A stretch of DNA of 64,000 bases from Scandinavium sp036271055 (GTDB taxonomy: Bacteria; Pseudomonadota; Gammaproteobacteria; Enterobacterales; Enterobacteriaceae), in NCBI RefSeq assembly GCF_036271055.1, contig NZ_DATBBJ010000070.1:62001-126000 (forward strand). The letters are read 5' to 3'. The notes below the pieces were generated by a model, which saw only the letters and a list, made by a program, of their open reading frames with translations, had not been told where the DNA came from and searched no databases. Of the stretch, positions 35,446-43,514 are shown one piece after another; the first letter of the stretch is position 1; every line of letters begins with the position of its first letter. Both the position numbers and the translations under genes were made by a program.

Positions 35446-36741
35446 ATGTCCAAAATTGTTAAAGTCATCGGTCGTGAAATCATCGACTCCCGTGGTAACC
35501 CGACTGTTGAAGCTGAAGTTCACCTGGAAGGCGGTTTCGTCGGTATGGCAGCAGCACCATCAGGCGCTTCTACTGGTTCCCGTGAAGCACTGGAACTGCG
35601 CGATGGCGACAAATCCCGTTACTTGGGTAAAGGCGTACTGAAAGCAGTTGGCGCGGTAAACGGCCCGATCGCTCAGGCAATCCTTGGCAAAGATGCCAAA
35701 GATCAGGCTGGCATCGACAAGATCATGATCGATCTGGACGGTACCGAAAACAAATCTAACTTCGGCGCAAACGCGATCCTGGCTGTGTCTCTGGCTAACG
35801 CCAAAGCTGCTGCTGCTTCTAAAGGTCAGCCGCTGTTCGAACACATTGCTGAACTGAACGGTACTCCAGGCAAATACTCTATGCCGGTTCCGATGATGAA
35901 CATCATCAACGGTGGCGAGCACGCAGACAACAACGTTGATATCCAGGAGTTCATGATTCAACCTGTTGGTGCTAAAACGCTGAAAGAAGCCATCCGTATG
36001 GGTTCTGAAGTATTCCACACCCTGGCTAAGGTTCTGAAGTCCAAAGGTATGGGTACTGCTGTTGGTGACGAAGGTGGCTATGCGCCAAACCTGGGTTCCA
36101 ACGCTGAAGCACTGGCTGTTATTGCTGAAGCCGTTAAAGCAGCAGGCTACGAGCTGGGCAAAGACATCACCCTGGCGATGGACTGTGCAGCGTCTGAATT
36201 CTACAAAGACGGTAAATACGTTCTGGCTGGCGAAGGCAACAAAGCATTCACCTCCGAAGAATTCACTCACTTCCTGGAAGATCTGACTAAACAGTATCCG
36301 ATCGTTTCCATCGAAGATGGCCTGGACGAATCTGACTGGGATGGTTTCGCATACCAGACCAAAGTACTGGGCGACAAAATCCAGCTGGTGGGTGACGATC
36401 TGTTCGTAACCAACACCAAGATCCTGAAAGAAGGTATCGACAAAGGCATCGTTAACTCCATCCTGATCAAATTCAACCAGATCGGTTCTCTGACCGAAAC
36501 TCTGGCTGCAATCAAGATGGCTAAAGACGCTGGCTACACGGCTGTCATCTCTCACCGTTCAGGTGAAACTGAAGATGCAACCATCGCTGACCTGGCGGTC
36601 GGTACTGCTGCAGGCCAGATCAAAACCGGTTCTATGAGCCGTTCTGACCGCGTTGCTAAATACAACCAGCTGATTCGTATCGAAGAAGCGCTGGGTGAAA
36701 AAGCACCGTACAACGGTCGTAAAGAGATCAAAGGTCAGTAA
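35446..36741 (+). CDS. eno: Enolase
   Basis: Converts 2-phosphoglycerate to phosphoenolpyruvate and is also a component of the RNA degradosome. Start at ATG 35446 after TTGAGGAAAA gives 431 residues (MSKIVKVIGREIIDSRGNP); it lacks the final alanine of the E. coli protein. Catalytic segments are intact: GGEHADNNVDIQEFM, VGDEGGYAPNL, SIEDGLDESDWDG and the ISHRSGETED loop with the proton-abstracting lysine before it in ILIKFNQ. Codon use is strongly biased to preferred codons, as expected of high expression. Confidence 0.98.
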   Translation: MSKIVKVIGREIIDSRGNPTVEAEVHLEGGFVGMAAAPSGASTGSREALELRDGDKSRYLGKGVLKAVGAVNGPIAQAILGKDAKDQAGIDKIMIDLDGTENKSNFGANAILAVSLANAKAAAASKGQPLFEHIAELNGTPGKYSMPVPMMNIINGGEHADNNVDIQEFMIQPVGAKTLKEAIRMGSEVFHTLAKVLKSKGMGTAVGDEGGYAPNLGSNAEALAVIAEAVKAAGYELGKDITLAMDCAASEFYKDGKYVLAGEGNKAFTSEEFTHFLEDLTKQYPIVSIEDGLDESDWDGFAYQTKVLGDKIQLVGDDLFVTNTKILKEGIDKGIVNSILIKFNQIGSLTETLAAIKMAKDAGYTAVISHRSGETEDATIADLAVGTAAGQIKTGSMSRSDRVAKYNQLIRIEEALGEKAPYNGRKEIKGQ

Positions 36742-36761
36742 TTCTGACTTTCGCTCTTAAG

Positions 36762-36787
36762 AAAAACCCGCTTCGGCGGGTTTTTTT
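36762..36787 (+). terminator. Terminator of eno
   Basis: AACCCGC-TTCG-GCGGGTT (36765-36782) with flanking A and T tracts (seven Ts ending at 36787). A textbook UUCG-loop terminator about 20 bases past the stop; it isolates the accessory genes downstream from eno. Confidence 0.95.
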
Positions 36788-36826
36788 GTATCTGAAAATG
36801 GCGTTCGGATCCCTTATTTGTCATTC

Positions 36827-36856
36827 TTGATAAATTCTGAAATTTAGTTCTATGCT
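36827..36856 (+). promoter_or_regulatory. Candidate promoter of the DUF4225 cassette
   Basis: TTGATA (36827-36832), an 18-bp spacer and TATGCT (36851-36856) in an AT-rich stretch between the eno terminator and the first cassette gene. If used, the cassette has its own promoter and an 80-base leader. Confidence 0.45.
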
Positions 36857-36940
36857 CAGCAACTTTGATAACTTTCACATTTTACGTTCACTATCTACGT
36901 TACCGTTTGGCCGTAAAAGGGATAAAACAAGGCTAATTGT

Positions 36941-37258
36941 ATGGATACGGAAAGTATTGAACGCTTATTGGTTAAAGCTGGATTGAAAGAATGGGAAGCC
37001 ATGCGGTTGGTTAAAATGGCGAAGCGCAAAGAAATATCAGTTAGCCGAATGTTTTTTGTATATACATGGAAGTATTATGCATGGTCGGTAGCACTTTTAC
37101 TCGGTTTAATTTTCTCATTGTGTAGTTACGATCTCGAGTCAATGATTGAAGGCGTATTCTTATGGTATTTCGTAGCATTACTTTCCTTGTTTTTCACTCC
37201 TTTTTTTAAGAACTGTTTTATAAGTTTTAAAATACAATGGGCCCTTAGAGGGAAATGA
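36941..37258 (+). CDS. Small two-helix membrane protein, first gene of the DUF4225 cassette
   Basis: 105 residues; I do not recognise a named family. The N-terminus has a short soluble helix pair with LLVKAGLKEWEAMRLVKMAKRKEIS, then two strongly hydrophobic helices (about 45-62 and 70-92) and a basic tail (FKIQWALRGK). The N-terminal block resembles that of the third cassette gene (GLTEYKAERLIIEAREKGIS), so the two look like distant paralogues. AT-rich with many rare codons, unlike eno and queE. Ribosome site is weak. The next gene starts 11 bp later. An immunity or accessory role to the DUF4225 protein is inference. Confidence 0.75.
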   Translation: MDTESIERLLVKAGLKEWEAMRLVKMAKRKEISVSRMFFVYTWKYYAWSVALLLGLIFSLCSYDLESMIEGVFLWYFVALLSLFFTPFFKNCFISFKIQWALRGK

Positions 37259-37269
37259 TAAGGTAGATT

Positions 37270-38058
37270 ATGGACAGTTATGGATTGATGAGCCTGGAAA
37301 GAGAACGTGAAAAAATCAACAGTCTGTTATTTAGTTTGGAGTCAAGATATTTAAATGATCTGTCGCTTCGTAATAAATTTGCGAAGGAGCAAAGAAAATT
37401 TTCCCTGTCTTACATCGACGATTATAAAAGAGGACGAGTTACTTTTGGGCAGGCGATGGAAAATCTGATTCAGCAATACCGGATGCTTCAAGAAAATAAC
37501 ATGAAACTGCAAATGGGTAAAATCCGGCTTTATGTCATCGCTCAACGTGAGGAGCAACGGCACGCTATATCGACAATAGTTCTTAAAGATGTGGGATTTA
37601 TTGGAGGGGTTATGCAATCTATTGGCGGAGTGGGGATATGCAAACTAAACCTTGGTGCCGCATGTAAAACGTATGGGGCAGCTTTACTCCTGCATGGGAC
37701 AGAAAATATGTGGGAAAATGGTTACTACCTTGTTACTCATGAAGAACCGAACTTGATGCCACTTAGAAATGTCTACCGTTCTATTGCTGGTTTACTTGGT
37801 GGAACAGTTAAAAATGGCGATATAGCTTTTTCGGTGGGCGATATAGGGCTTTCAGTTGGATCGGCATCAATGCTCACATTAAAGCCTGAGGCCTGGAAAC
37901 TATTATATTATATCAGAGAAGATTACATCCGAAGTTGGCGAACATTAAGTGTTGCTGAAGGTGTAAATGAAGTGGTCGGTGATTCATCTAGCAGTTTCTC
38001 AATATATCAACTTATGGGACGCAGTGATACTGAGTGGGCGGAATTAAAAGATGAATGA
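37270..38058 (+). CDS. DUF4225-type protein, central gene of the cassette
   Basis: 262 residues. The N-terminal 100 residues are charged and helical (REREKINSLLFSLESRYLND..., possible coiled coil). From about 105 a glycine-rich hydrophobic stretch (FIGGVMQSIGGVGICKLNLG, GAALLLHGTENMWENGYYL) and then SVGSASMLTLKPEAWKLLYYIREDYIRSWRTLSVAEGVNEVVGD match the pattern I remember for the DUF4225 domain (small-xx-HG-xN-xxE and a W-(R/K)-L-x-x-(Y/F)-(I/L)-x-x-D-(Y/F) block). No signal peptide. Function is not established; the domain occurs in several bacterial proteins of unknown or suspected antagonistic role. It overlaps the third gene by 8 bp. Confidence 0.78.
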   Translation: MDSYGLMSLEREREKINSLLFSLESRYLNDLSLRNKFAKEQRKFSLSYIDDYKRGRVTFGQAMENLIQQYRMLQENNMKLQMGKIRLYVIAQREEQRHAISTIVLKDVGFIGGVMQSIGGVGICKLNLGAACKTYGAALLLHGTENMWENGYYLVTHEEPNLMPLRNVYRSIAGLLGGTVKNGDIAFSVGDIGLSVGSASMLTLKPEAWKLLYYIREDYIRSWRTLSVAEGVNEVVGDSSSSFSIYQLMGRSDTEWAELKDE

Positions 38059-38407
38059 ATGCAACCGCAAAAACAACGCTTCTGCAGATCAACTTTTGAT
38101 CACTAAGATGATGGCATTAGGACTTACGGAATATAAGGCTGAAAGGCTGATTATCGAAGCGAGGGAGAAAGGAATTAGTCTTCAAAGCGCTTACCGAATG
38201 AAAGACGCCAGCATACTCAATGCAGATATTGCTCTTTTTGGGGTTATGGTTTTCTTTCTTGGGTCAATAGCCATTGGCGATCTCAGCGAACTACCTGTCG
38301 CTTTGCTGATATTTGGGGGGACTTTCACCGTTGTGGAATTATTTGGCCGTTTCCATAAAGGTTACTGGAAAATGTTGAGGATTTATCGCGGGCTGAAGAC
38401 ATTGTAA
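38051..38407 (+). CDS. Small two-helix membrane protein, third gene of the DUF4225 cassette
   Basis: 118 residues; no family recognised. Soluble N-terminus with MMALGLTEYKAERLIIEAREKGISLQSAYR, aligned with the first cassette gene, followed by two membrane helices (about 57-77 and 81-98) and a basic C-terminus (FHKGYWKMLRIYRGLKTL). Its ATG lies inside the end of the DUF4225 gene, so translation is coupled. It ends about 84 bp before queE. The A-B-A' arrangement suggests partners that pair with the central protein. Confidence 0.75.
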   Translation: MNECNRKNNASADQLLITKMMALGLTEYKAERLIIEAREKGISLQSAYRMKDASILNADIALFGVMVFFLGSIAIGDLSELPVALLIFGGTFTVVELFGRFHKGYWKMLRIYRGLKTL

Positions 38408-38490
38408 AGCCGCTGCCCCACAGCCGCTTGCCTCGCTCTGATGGCCTAAATCTGCGATACTTACACTTTACTCCTTTCACAGAGATGACT

Positions 38491-39162
38491 ATGCAGTACC
38501 CGATTAATGAAATGTTCCAGACCCTGCAAGGCGAGGGTTACTTTACCGGCGTTCCCGCCATTTTTATTCGACTACAGGGATGCCCGGTTGGCTGTGCGTG
38601 GTGCGATACCAAACATACCTGGGACATGCTGGAAGATCGGGAAGTGTCTCTGTTCAGCATTCTGGCGAAAACCAAAGAAAGCGACAAATGGGGCGCGGGC
38701 ACGGCGGAAGATCTGCTGACCGCAATCACCCGTCAGGGTTGGACCGCGCGTCACGTGGTGATCACGGGCGGTGAGCCGTGTATTCATGATTTAACCCCAC
38801 TGACGACGCTGCTTGAGCACAACGGTTATAGCTGTCAGATTGAAACCAGCGGCACGCATGAAGTGCGTTGTTCACATGCCACGTGGGTAACAGTATCGCC
38901 TAAAGTGAATATGCGCGGGGGCTATGAAGTGCTTTCACAGGCGCTGCATCGCGCTGATGAAATCAAGCATCCTGTCGGGCGTGTACGTGATATCGAAGCG
39001 CTGGACGAATTATTAGACACGCTGAGCGACGATAAACAGCGAGTGATCGCCTTACAGCCGATCAGCCAGAAAGAAGATGCGACCCGCCTGTGCATTGAAA
39101 CCTGTATCGCCCGCAACTGGCGGTTGTCGATGCAGACGCACAAATACCTGAATATCGCCTAA
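38491..39162 (+). CDS. queE: 7-carboxy-7-deazaguanine synthase QueE
   Basis: Radical SAM enzyme that converts 6-carboxytetrahydropterin to 7-carboxy-7-deazaguanine in queuosine synthesis. Start at ATG 38491 gives 223 residues (MQYPINEMFQTLQGEG), the E. coli length; an upstream frame extends to 38428 without a credible start. Cluster cysteines Cys31, Cys35 and Cys38 in GCPVGCAWCDTKHTW; SAM motif VVITGGEPCIHD. Convergent with queD, which makes its substrate; a common terminator lies between. Confidence 0.96.
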   Translation: MQYPINEMFQTLQGEGYFTGVPAIFIRLQGCPVGCAWCDTKHTWDMLEDREVSLFSILAKTKESDKWGAGTAEDLLTAITRQGWTARHVVITGGEPCIHDLTPLTTLLEHNGYSCQIETSGTHEVRCSHATWVTVSPKVNMRGGYEVLSQALHRADEIKHPVGRVRDIEALDELLDTLSDDKQRVIALQPISQKEDATRLCIETCIARNWRLSMQTHKYLNIA

Positions 39163-39168
39163 AAAAAT

Positions 39169-39193
39169 GCCCGGTTAATTCACCGGGCTTTTT
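39169..39193. terminator. Two-way terminator between queE and queD
   Basis: GCCCGGT (39169-39175), loop TAATTC, ACCGGGC (39182-39188), five Ts on the + side and seven As on the left that give a T-tract on the minus strand. It can end both convergent genes. Confidence 0.92.
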
Positions 39194-39220
39194 GCATTTG
39201 GCATCAATGCCTTTCAACGA

Positions 39221-39586
39221 TCACTCGCCGCGATAGACGCAACCCGCCGTGCAGGTTTCTTTGATCATGACCGCGCTCAACAGTGGCACCAGCGGTTTCA
39301 TCTGATCCCAAATCCACTTTGACAGCACTTCGCTGGTCGGATTTTCGAGGCCAGGAATATCGTTCAGATAGTAATGATCGAGTCTGTCGTAGGTCGGCTT
39401 GAACGCCGCTTTTAGCTCGGAAAAATCCATGATCCAGCCCGTGTGCGGGTCTACGTCGCCGGTAATTTCCAGACGAACCATAAAGGAGTGACCGTGCAGG
39501 CGTCCGCACTTATGACCTTCCGGAACATGTGGCAGGTGGTGAGCGGCTTCGAAGATGAAATCTTTAAACAGGGTGGTGGACATCAT
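39221..39586 (-). CDS. queD: 6-carboxy-5,6,7,8-tetrahydropterin synthase QueD
   Basis: Converts dihydroneopterin triphosphate to 6-carboxytetrahydropterin, the first committed step to preQ0. 121 residues as in E. coli. Zinc histidines His16, His31 and His33 and catalytic Cys27 in AAHHLPHVPEGHKCGRLHGHSF. Divergent from cysJ across a 303-bp gap. Confidence 0.96.
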   Translation of the reverse strand: MMSTTLFKDFIFEAAHHLPHVPEGHKCGRLHGHSFMVRLEITGDVDPHTGWIMDFSELKAAFKPTYDRLDHYYLNDIPGLENPTSEVLSKWIWDQMKPLVPLLSAVMIKETCTAGCVYRGE

Positions 39587-39727
39587 GAACTCTCAATAAT
39601 GCGGAAAAAACCGGCGAATCTTACAGCAATGCGCCTTTTTTCGCATTAACTAAAACCGCCATTTAAAGTGGGTTTGCCTCCACTGGTGATAGCCGAGATG
39701 AAAATTGTTTTTTATCAATGGGTTAAT

Positions 39728-39768
39728 TAACCTGTTTTAGCGATAAATAAGACAAGCAAAACAGGTTA
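39728..39768. promoter_or_regulatory. 11-bp perfect inverted repeat in the queD-cysJ intergenic region
   Basis: TAACCTGTTTT (39728-39738) and AAAACAGGTTA (39758-39768) are perfect arms around 19 bases; the left arm overlaps the palindrome GGTTAATTAACC (39721-39732). The 303-bp AT-rich gap must hold the cysJIH promoter, which in E. coli is activated by CysB with N-acetylserine, so a CysB or other dimeric regulator site is possible. No gene is visible in this gap. Confidence 0.5.
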
Positions 39769-39889
39769 GTCCATTTGGTTATTTATTATTTCCAACCCTT
39801 CTTTAATTGTTATTATTCCAGCCGTTAACCTTACTTTCACTTACGTTATTACGATAATAAAAAGCTTTGCTACTGGAACATAACGACGC

Positions 39890-41695
39890 ATGACGACACA
39901 GGCCCCACCTTCCGCTTTGCTTCCGCTGAACCCGGAGCAACTGGCACGCCTGCAGGCGGCCACCACCGATCTTTCACCGACTCAGCTCGCCTGGGTTTCT
40001 GGCTATTTCTGGGGCATGCTCAATCAGCAGCCGGGGAGTGTAGTCGCCACCGCGCCTGCCGCTGTTGAAGCGCCAGCAATTACACTGATCTCCGCTTCGC
40101 AAACGGGCAATGCGCGCCGTGTGGCTGAACAGTTACGCGACGACCTGCTGGCGGCGAAACTGAACGTCAAACTGGTGAACGCAGGCGACTATAAATTCAA
40201 ACAAATCGCCCAGGAAAAACTGCTGGTGGTGGTGACGTCGACACAAGGTGAAGGCGAACCGCCGGAAGAAGCCGTGGCGTTGCACAAGTTCCTGTTCTCG
40301 AAAAAAGCGCCGAAGCTGAATGGCACCGCGTTTGCGGTGTTTGGTCTGGGCGATACCTCGTATGAATTCTTCTGCCAGTCGGGTAAAGATTTCGACGGTA
40401 AGCTGGCTGAGCTTGGCGCGGAGCGGTTGCTGGATCGCGTCGACACTGATGTTGAATACCAGGCCGCAGCGGCAGAATGGCGCGAACGTATTGTTGACGT
40501 ATTGAAAGCGCGTGCGCCGAAAGAAACCCCAGCCCAGGCGGCGGCTGCGGCGAGCGGTATTGTCAATGAAGTGCATTCCAGTCCGTATACCAAAGAAGCG
40601 CCGCTGACGGCGACGCTGGCGGTAAACCAAAAAATCACTGGCCGCGATTCTGAAAAAGACGTGCGTCATATCGAAATTGATCTGGCTGAGTCTGGGCTGC
40701 GCTATCAGCCGGGCGATGCGTTGGGCGTGTGGTATCAGAACGATCCGGCGCTGGTGAAAGAGCTGGCAGAACTACTGTGGTTGAAAGGTGATGAAGCCGT
40801 CACCGTGAATGGTCAAACGTTGGCGCTCAGCGAAGCGCTGCAATGGCATTTCGAACTGACGGTGAACACCGCCAATATCGTGGAAAATTACGCCACGCTC
40901 ACGCGCAGCGAATCGCTGTTGCCGCTGGTGGGTGATAAAGCCAAATTACAGCATTACGCCGCGACCACGCCGATTGTCGATATGGTGCGTTTCTCTCCGG
41001 CACAGCTGGATGCAGAAGTGTTAATCGGTCTGCTGCGTCCGTTGACACCGCGCCTGTATTCCATTGCCTCGTCACAAGCGGAAGTGGAAACCGAAGTACA
41101 CATCACTGTGGGGGCCGTGCGTTATGACATCGAAGGCCGCGCCCGCACAGGTGGCGCGTCTGGTTTCCTCGCCGATCGCGTAGAAGAAGATGGCGAAGTG
41201 CGTGTGTTCATTGAGCATAACGATAATTTCCGTCTGCCTGCTAACCCGGAAACTCCGGTGATAATGATTGGCCCTGGCACTGGCATCGCGCCGTTCCGCG
41301 CCTTTATGCAGCAGCGTGCGGCGGATGGCGCAGAAGGCAAAAACTGGCTGTTCTTTGGTAACCCGCATTTCACCGAAGACTTCCTGTATCAGGTGGAATG
41401 GCAGCGCTACGTGAAAGAAGGTGTCCTGACCAAAATCGATCTGGCCTGGTCCAGAGATCAAAAACAAAAAGTCTATGTACAGGACAAACTGCGTCAACAG
41501 GGCGCGGAGCTGTGGCGCTGGATCAATGACGGTGCCCACATTTATGTCTGCGGTGACGCCAATCGCATGGCGAAAGACGTTGAGCAGGTTTTACTGGAAG
41601 TGATTGCTGAATTTGGTGCGATGGATACCGAAGCGGCGGACGAATATTTAAGTGAGCTGCGCGTTGAGCGCCGTTATCAGCGAGATGTCTACTAA
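39890..41695 (+). CDS. cysJ: Sulfite reductase [NADPH] flavoprotein alpha subunit
   Basis: Passes electrons from NADPH through FAD and FMN to CysI in the reduction of sulfite to sulfide. 601 residues (E. coli 599). Flavodoxin domain with ISASQTGNARRVAEQL, STQGEGEPPEEA and GLGDTSYEFFC; FAD domain with PRLYSIASS; NADPH domain with MIGPGTGIAPFRAFMQQR. First gene of cysJIH; its stop and the cysI ATG share one base. Confidence 0.97.
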   Translation: MTTQAPPSALLPLNPEQLARLQAATTDLSPTQLAWVSGYFWGMLNQQPGSVVATAPAAVEAPAITLISASQTGNARRVAEQLRDDLLAAKLNVKLVNAGDYKFKQIAQEKLLVVVTSTQGEGEPPEEAVALHKFLFSKKAPKLNGTAFAVFGLGDTSYEFFCQSGKDFDGKLAELGAERLLDRVDTDVEYQAAAAEWRERIVDVLKARAPKETPAQAAAAASGIVNEVHSSPYTKEAPLTATLAVNQKITGRDSEKDVRHIEIDLAESGLRYQPGDALGVWYQNDPALVKELAELLWLKGDEAVTVNGQTLALSEALQWHFELTVNTANIVENYATLTRSESLLPLVGDKAKLQHYAATTPIVDMVRFSPAQLDAEVLIGLLRPLTPRLYSIASSQAEVETEVHITVGAVRYDIEGRARTGGASGFLADRVEEDGEVRVFIEHNDNFRLPANPETPVIMIGPGTGIAPFRAFMQQRAADGAEGKNWLFFGNPHFTEDFLYQVEWQRYVKEGVLTKIDLAWSRDQKQKVYVQDKLRQQGAELWRWINDGAHIYVCGDANRMAKDVEQVLLEVIAEFGAMDTEAADEYLSELRVERRYQRDVY

Positions 41696-43407
41696 TGAGC
41701 GAAAAACACCCAGGGCCTTTAGTGGTCGAAGGTAAGCTGGCCGATGCCGAGCGTCTGAAGAAAGAGAGTAACTTTCTGCGTGGCACCATCGCCGAAGATT
41801 TGAATGAAGGCCTGACCGGCGGCTTTAATGGCGACAACTTCTTGCTGATCCGCTTTCACGGTATGTATCAGCAGGATGACCGCGATATCCGCGCCGAACG
41901 TGCTGAACAGAAGCTTGAACCGCGTCATGCGATGATGCTGCGCTGCCGCCTGCCGGGTGGGATCATAACCACCAAACAATGGCAGTCGATCGACAAGTTC
42001 GCTGAGAACAACACGATTTACGGCAGTATTCGTCTGACCAACCGCCAGACTTTCCAGTTTCATGGCATTCTGAAAAAGAACGTCAAACCGGCGCACCAGA
42101 TGCTGCACGAAGTCGGGCTCGATGCGCTGGCGACAGCTAACGACGTGAACCGTAACGTGCTCTGTACTTCGAACCCGATTGAGTCCGAACTGCACGCGGA
42201 AGCGTACGAGTGGGCGAAAAAGCTGTCTGAACACCTGCTGCCGCGCACCCGGGCTTATGCGGAGATCTGGCACGATCAGGAGAAAGTGGCGACCACCGAC
42301 GAAGAGACGATCCTGGGCGATACTTACTTGCCACGTAAATTCAAAACCACGGTAGTGATCCCACCGCAGAACGACGTGGATCTGCATGCCAACGACATGA
42401 ACTTTGTCGCGGTGGCGGAGAACGGCAAACTGGTGGGCTTCAACCTGCTGGTCGGCGGCGGTCTGTCTATCGACCATGGCAACAAAAAAACCTACGCCCG
42501 CACCGCGAGCGAATTTGGTTTCCTGCCTCTCGAACACACTTTGGCTGTTGCGGAAGCGGTGGTGACGACTCAGCGCGACTGGGGTAATCGTACCGACAGG
42601 AAAAACGCGAAAACCAAATATACCCTTGAACGTGTCGGCGTTGACGTGTTCAAAGCGGAAGTCGAGCGCCGTGCAGGCATGACTTTTGCGCCGATTCGCC
42701 CGTATGAATTTACCGGTCGTGGCGATCGCATTGGCTGGGTAAAGGGCATCGACAATAAATGGCACCTGACGCTGTTTATTGAAAATGGCCGCATCCTGGA
42801 TTATCCGGGCAAAACATTGAAAACCGGCTTGCTGGAAATCGCGAAGATCCACAAAGGCGATTTCCGTCTGACCGCCAATCAGAACCTGATTGTGGCAGGC
42901 GTACCGGAAAGCCAGAAAGTCAAGATTGAGAAACTCGCGCAGGAAAACGGCCTGATGAATGCCGTCAAACCGCAGCGTGAAAACTCGATGGCTTGTGTGT
43001 CGTTCCCGACCTGTCCGTTAGCAATGGCCGAAGCCGAGCGTTTCCTGCCGTCGTTTGTCGACAAAGTGGAGGCGGTGATGGCGCGTCACGGCGTGGGTGA
43101 TGAGCATATCGTTCTGCGTGTGACCGGCTGCCCGAACGGCTGTGGCCGTGCGCTGCTCGCCGAGGTTGGCCTGGTCGGTAAAGCGCCGGGTCGCTATAAC
43201 CTGCATCTCGGCGGCAACCGCATGGGGACGCGCATTCCACGGATGTATCGCGAGAACATCACCGAATCGGAAATTCTCGATTCGCTGGATGAACTGGTAG
43301 GACGCTGGGCCAAAGAGCGTGAAGCCGATGAAGGGTTCGGTGACTTCACTGTGCGTGCGGGGATCATCCGTCCGGTGCTCGATCCGGCGCGAGATTTCTG
43401 GGAATAA
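41695..43407 (+). CDS. cysI: Sulfite reductase hemoprotein beta subunit
   Basis: Six-electron reduction of sulfite at a siroheme coupled to a 4Fe-4S cluster. 570 residues, as E. coli. Cluster cysteines are in SFPTCPLAMAEAE and VTGCPNGCGRALLAEVG. Siroheme is supplied by CysG, encoded both here (45.6 kb) and presumably elsewhere. Followed by a REP pair before cysH. Confidence 0.97.
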   Translation: MSEKHPGPLVVEGKLADAERLKKESNFLRGTIAEDLNEGLTGGFNGDNFLLIRFHGMYQQDDRDIRAERAEQKLEPRHAMMLRCRLPGGIITTKQWQSIDKFAENNTIYGSIRLTNRQTFQFHGILKKNVKPAHQMLHEVGLDALATANDVNRNVLCTSNPIESELHAEAYEWAKKLSEHLLPRTRAYAEIWHDQEKVATTDEETILGDTYLPRKFKTTVVIPPQNDVDLHANDMNFVAVAENGKLVGFNLLVGGGLSIDHGNKKTYARTASEFGFLPLEHTLAVAEAVVTTQRDWGNRTDRKNAKTKYTLERVGVDVFKAEVERRAGMTFAPIRPYEFTGRGDRIGWVKGIDNKWHLTLFIENGRILDYPGKTLKTGLLEIAKIHKGDFRLTANQNLIVAGVPESQKVKIEKLAQENGLMNAVKPQRENSMACVSFPTCPLAMAEAERFLPSFVDKVEAVMARHGVGDEHIVLRVTGCPNGCGRALLAEVGLVGKAPGRYNLHLGGNRMGTRIPRMYRENITESEILDSLDELVGRWAKEREADEGFGDFTVRAGIIRPVLDPARDFWE

Positions 43408-43414
43408 TTCGCGA

Positions 43415-43496
43415 TTGCCCGGTGGCGCTGCGCTTACCGGGCCCACGTGAATCAGATGTGTTGTAGGCCGGGCAAACGCAGTGCCGCCCGGCAAAA
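43415..43496. repeat. Pair of inverted REP units between cysI and cysH
   Basis: Two GC-rich units in opposite orientation: one from 43415 (TTGCCCGGTGGCGCTGCG..., arms GCCCGGT/ACCGGGC) and one from 43461 (TTGTAGGCCGGGCAAACGC..., arms GCCGGGC/GCCCGGC). This is a BIME-type arrangement. Within an operon it could stabilise the upstream cysJI mRNA. Confidence 0.85.
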
Positions 43497-43514
43497 CCTG
43501 ACAGTGAGGTAACC

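Noticed and set aside
35560..36555. 331-codon minus-strand frame over eno
   Set aside because: Shadow of a highly codon-biased gene; eno on the + strand is certain.
41719..42852. 377-codon minus-strand frame over cysI
   Set aside because: Antisense to an intact conserved sulfite reductase; no plausible start signal or family.
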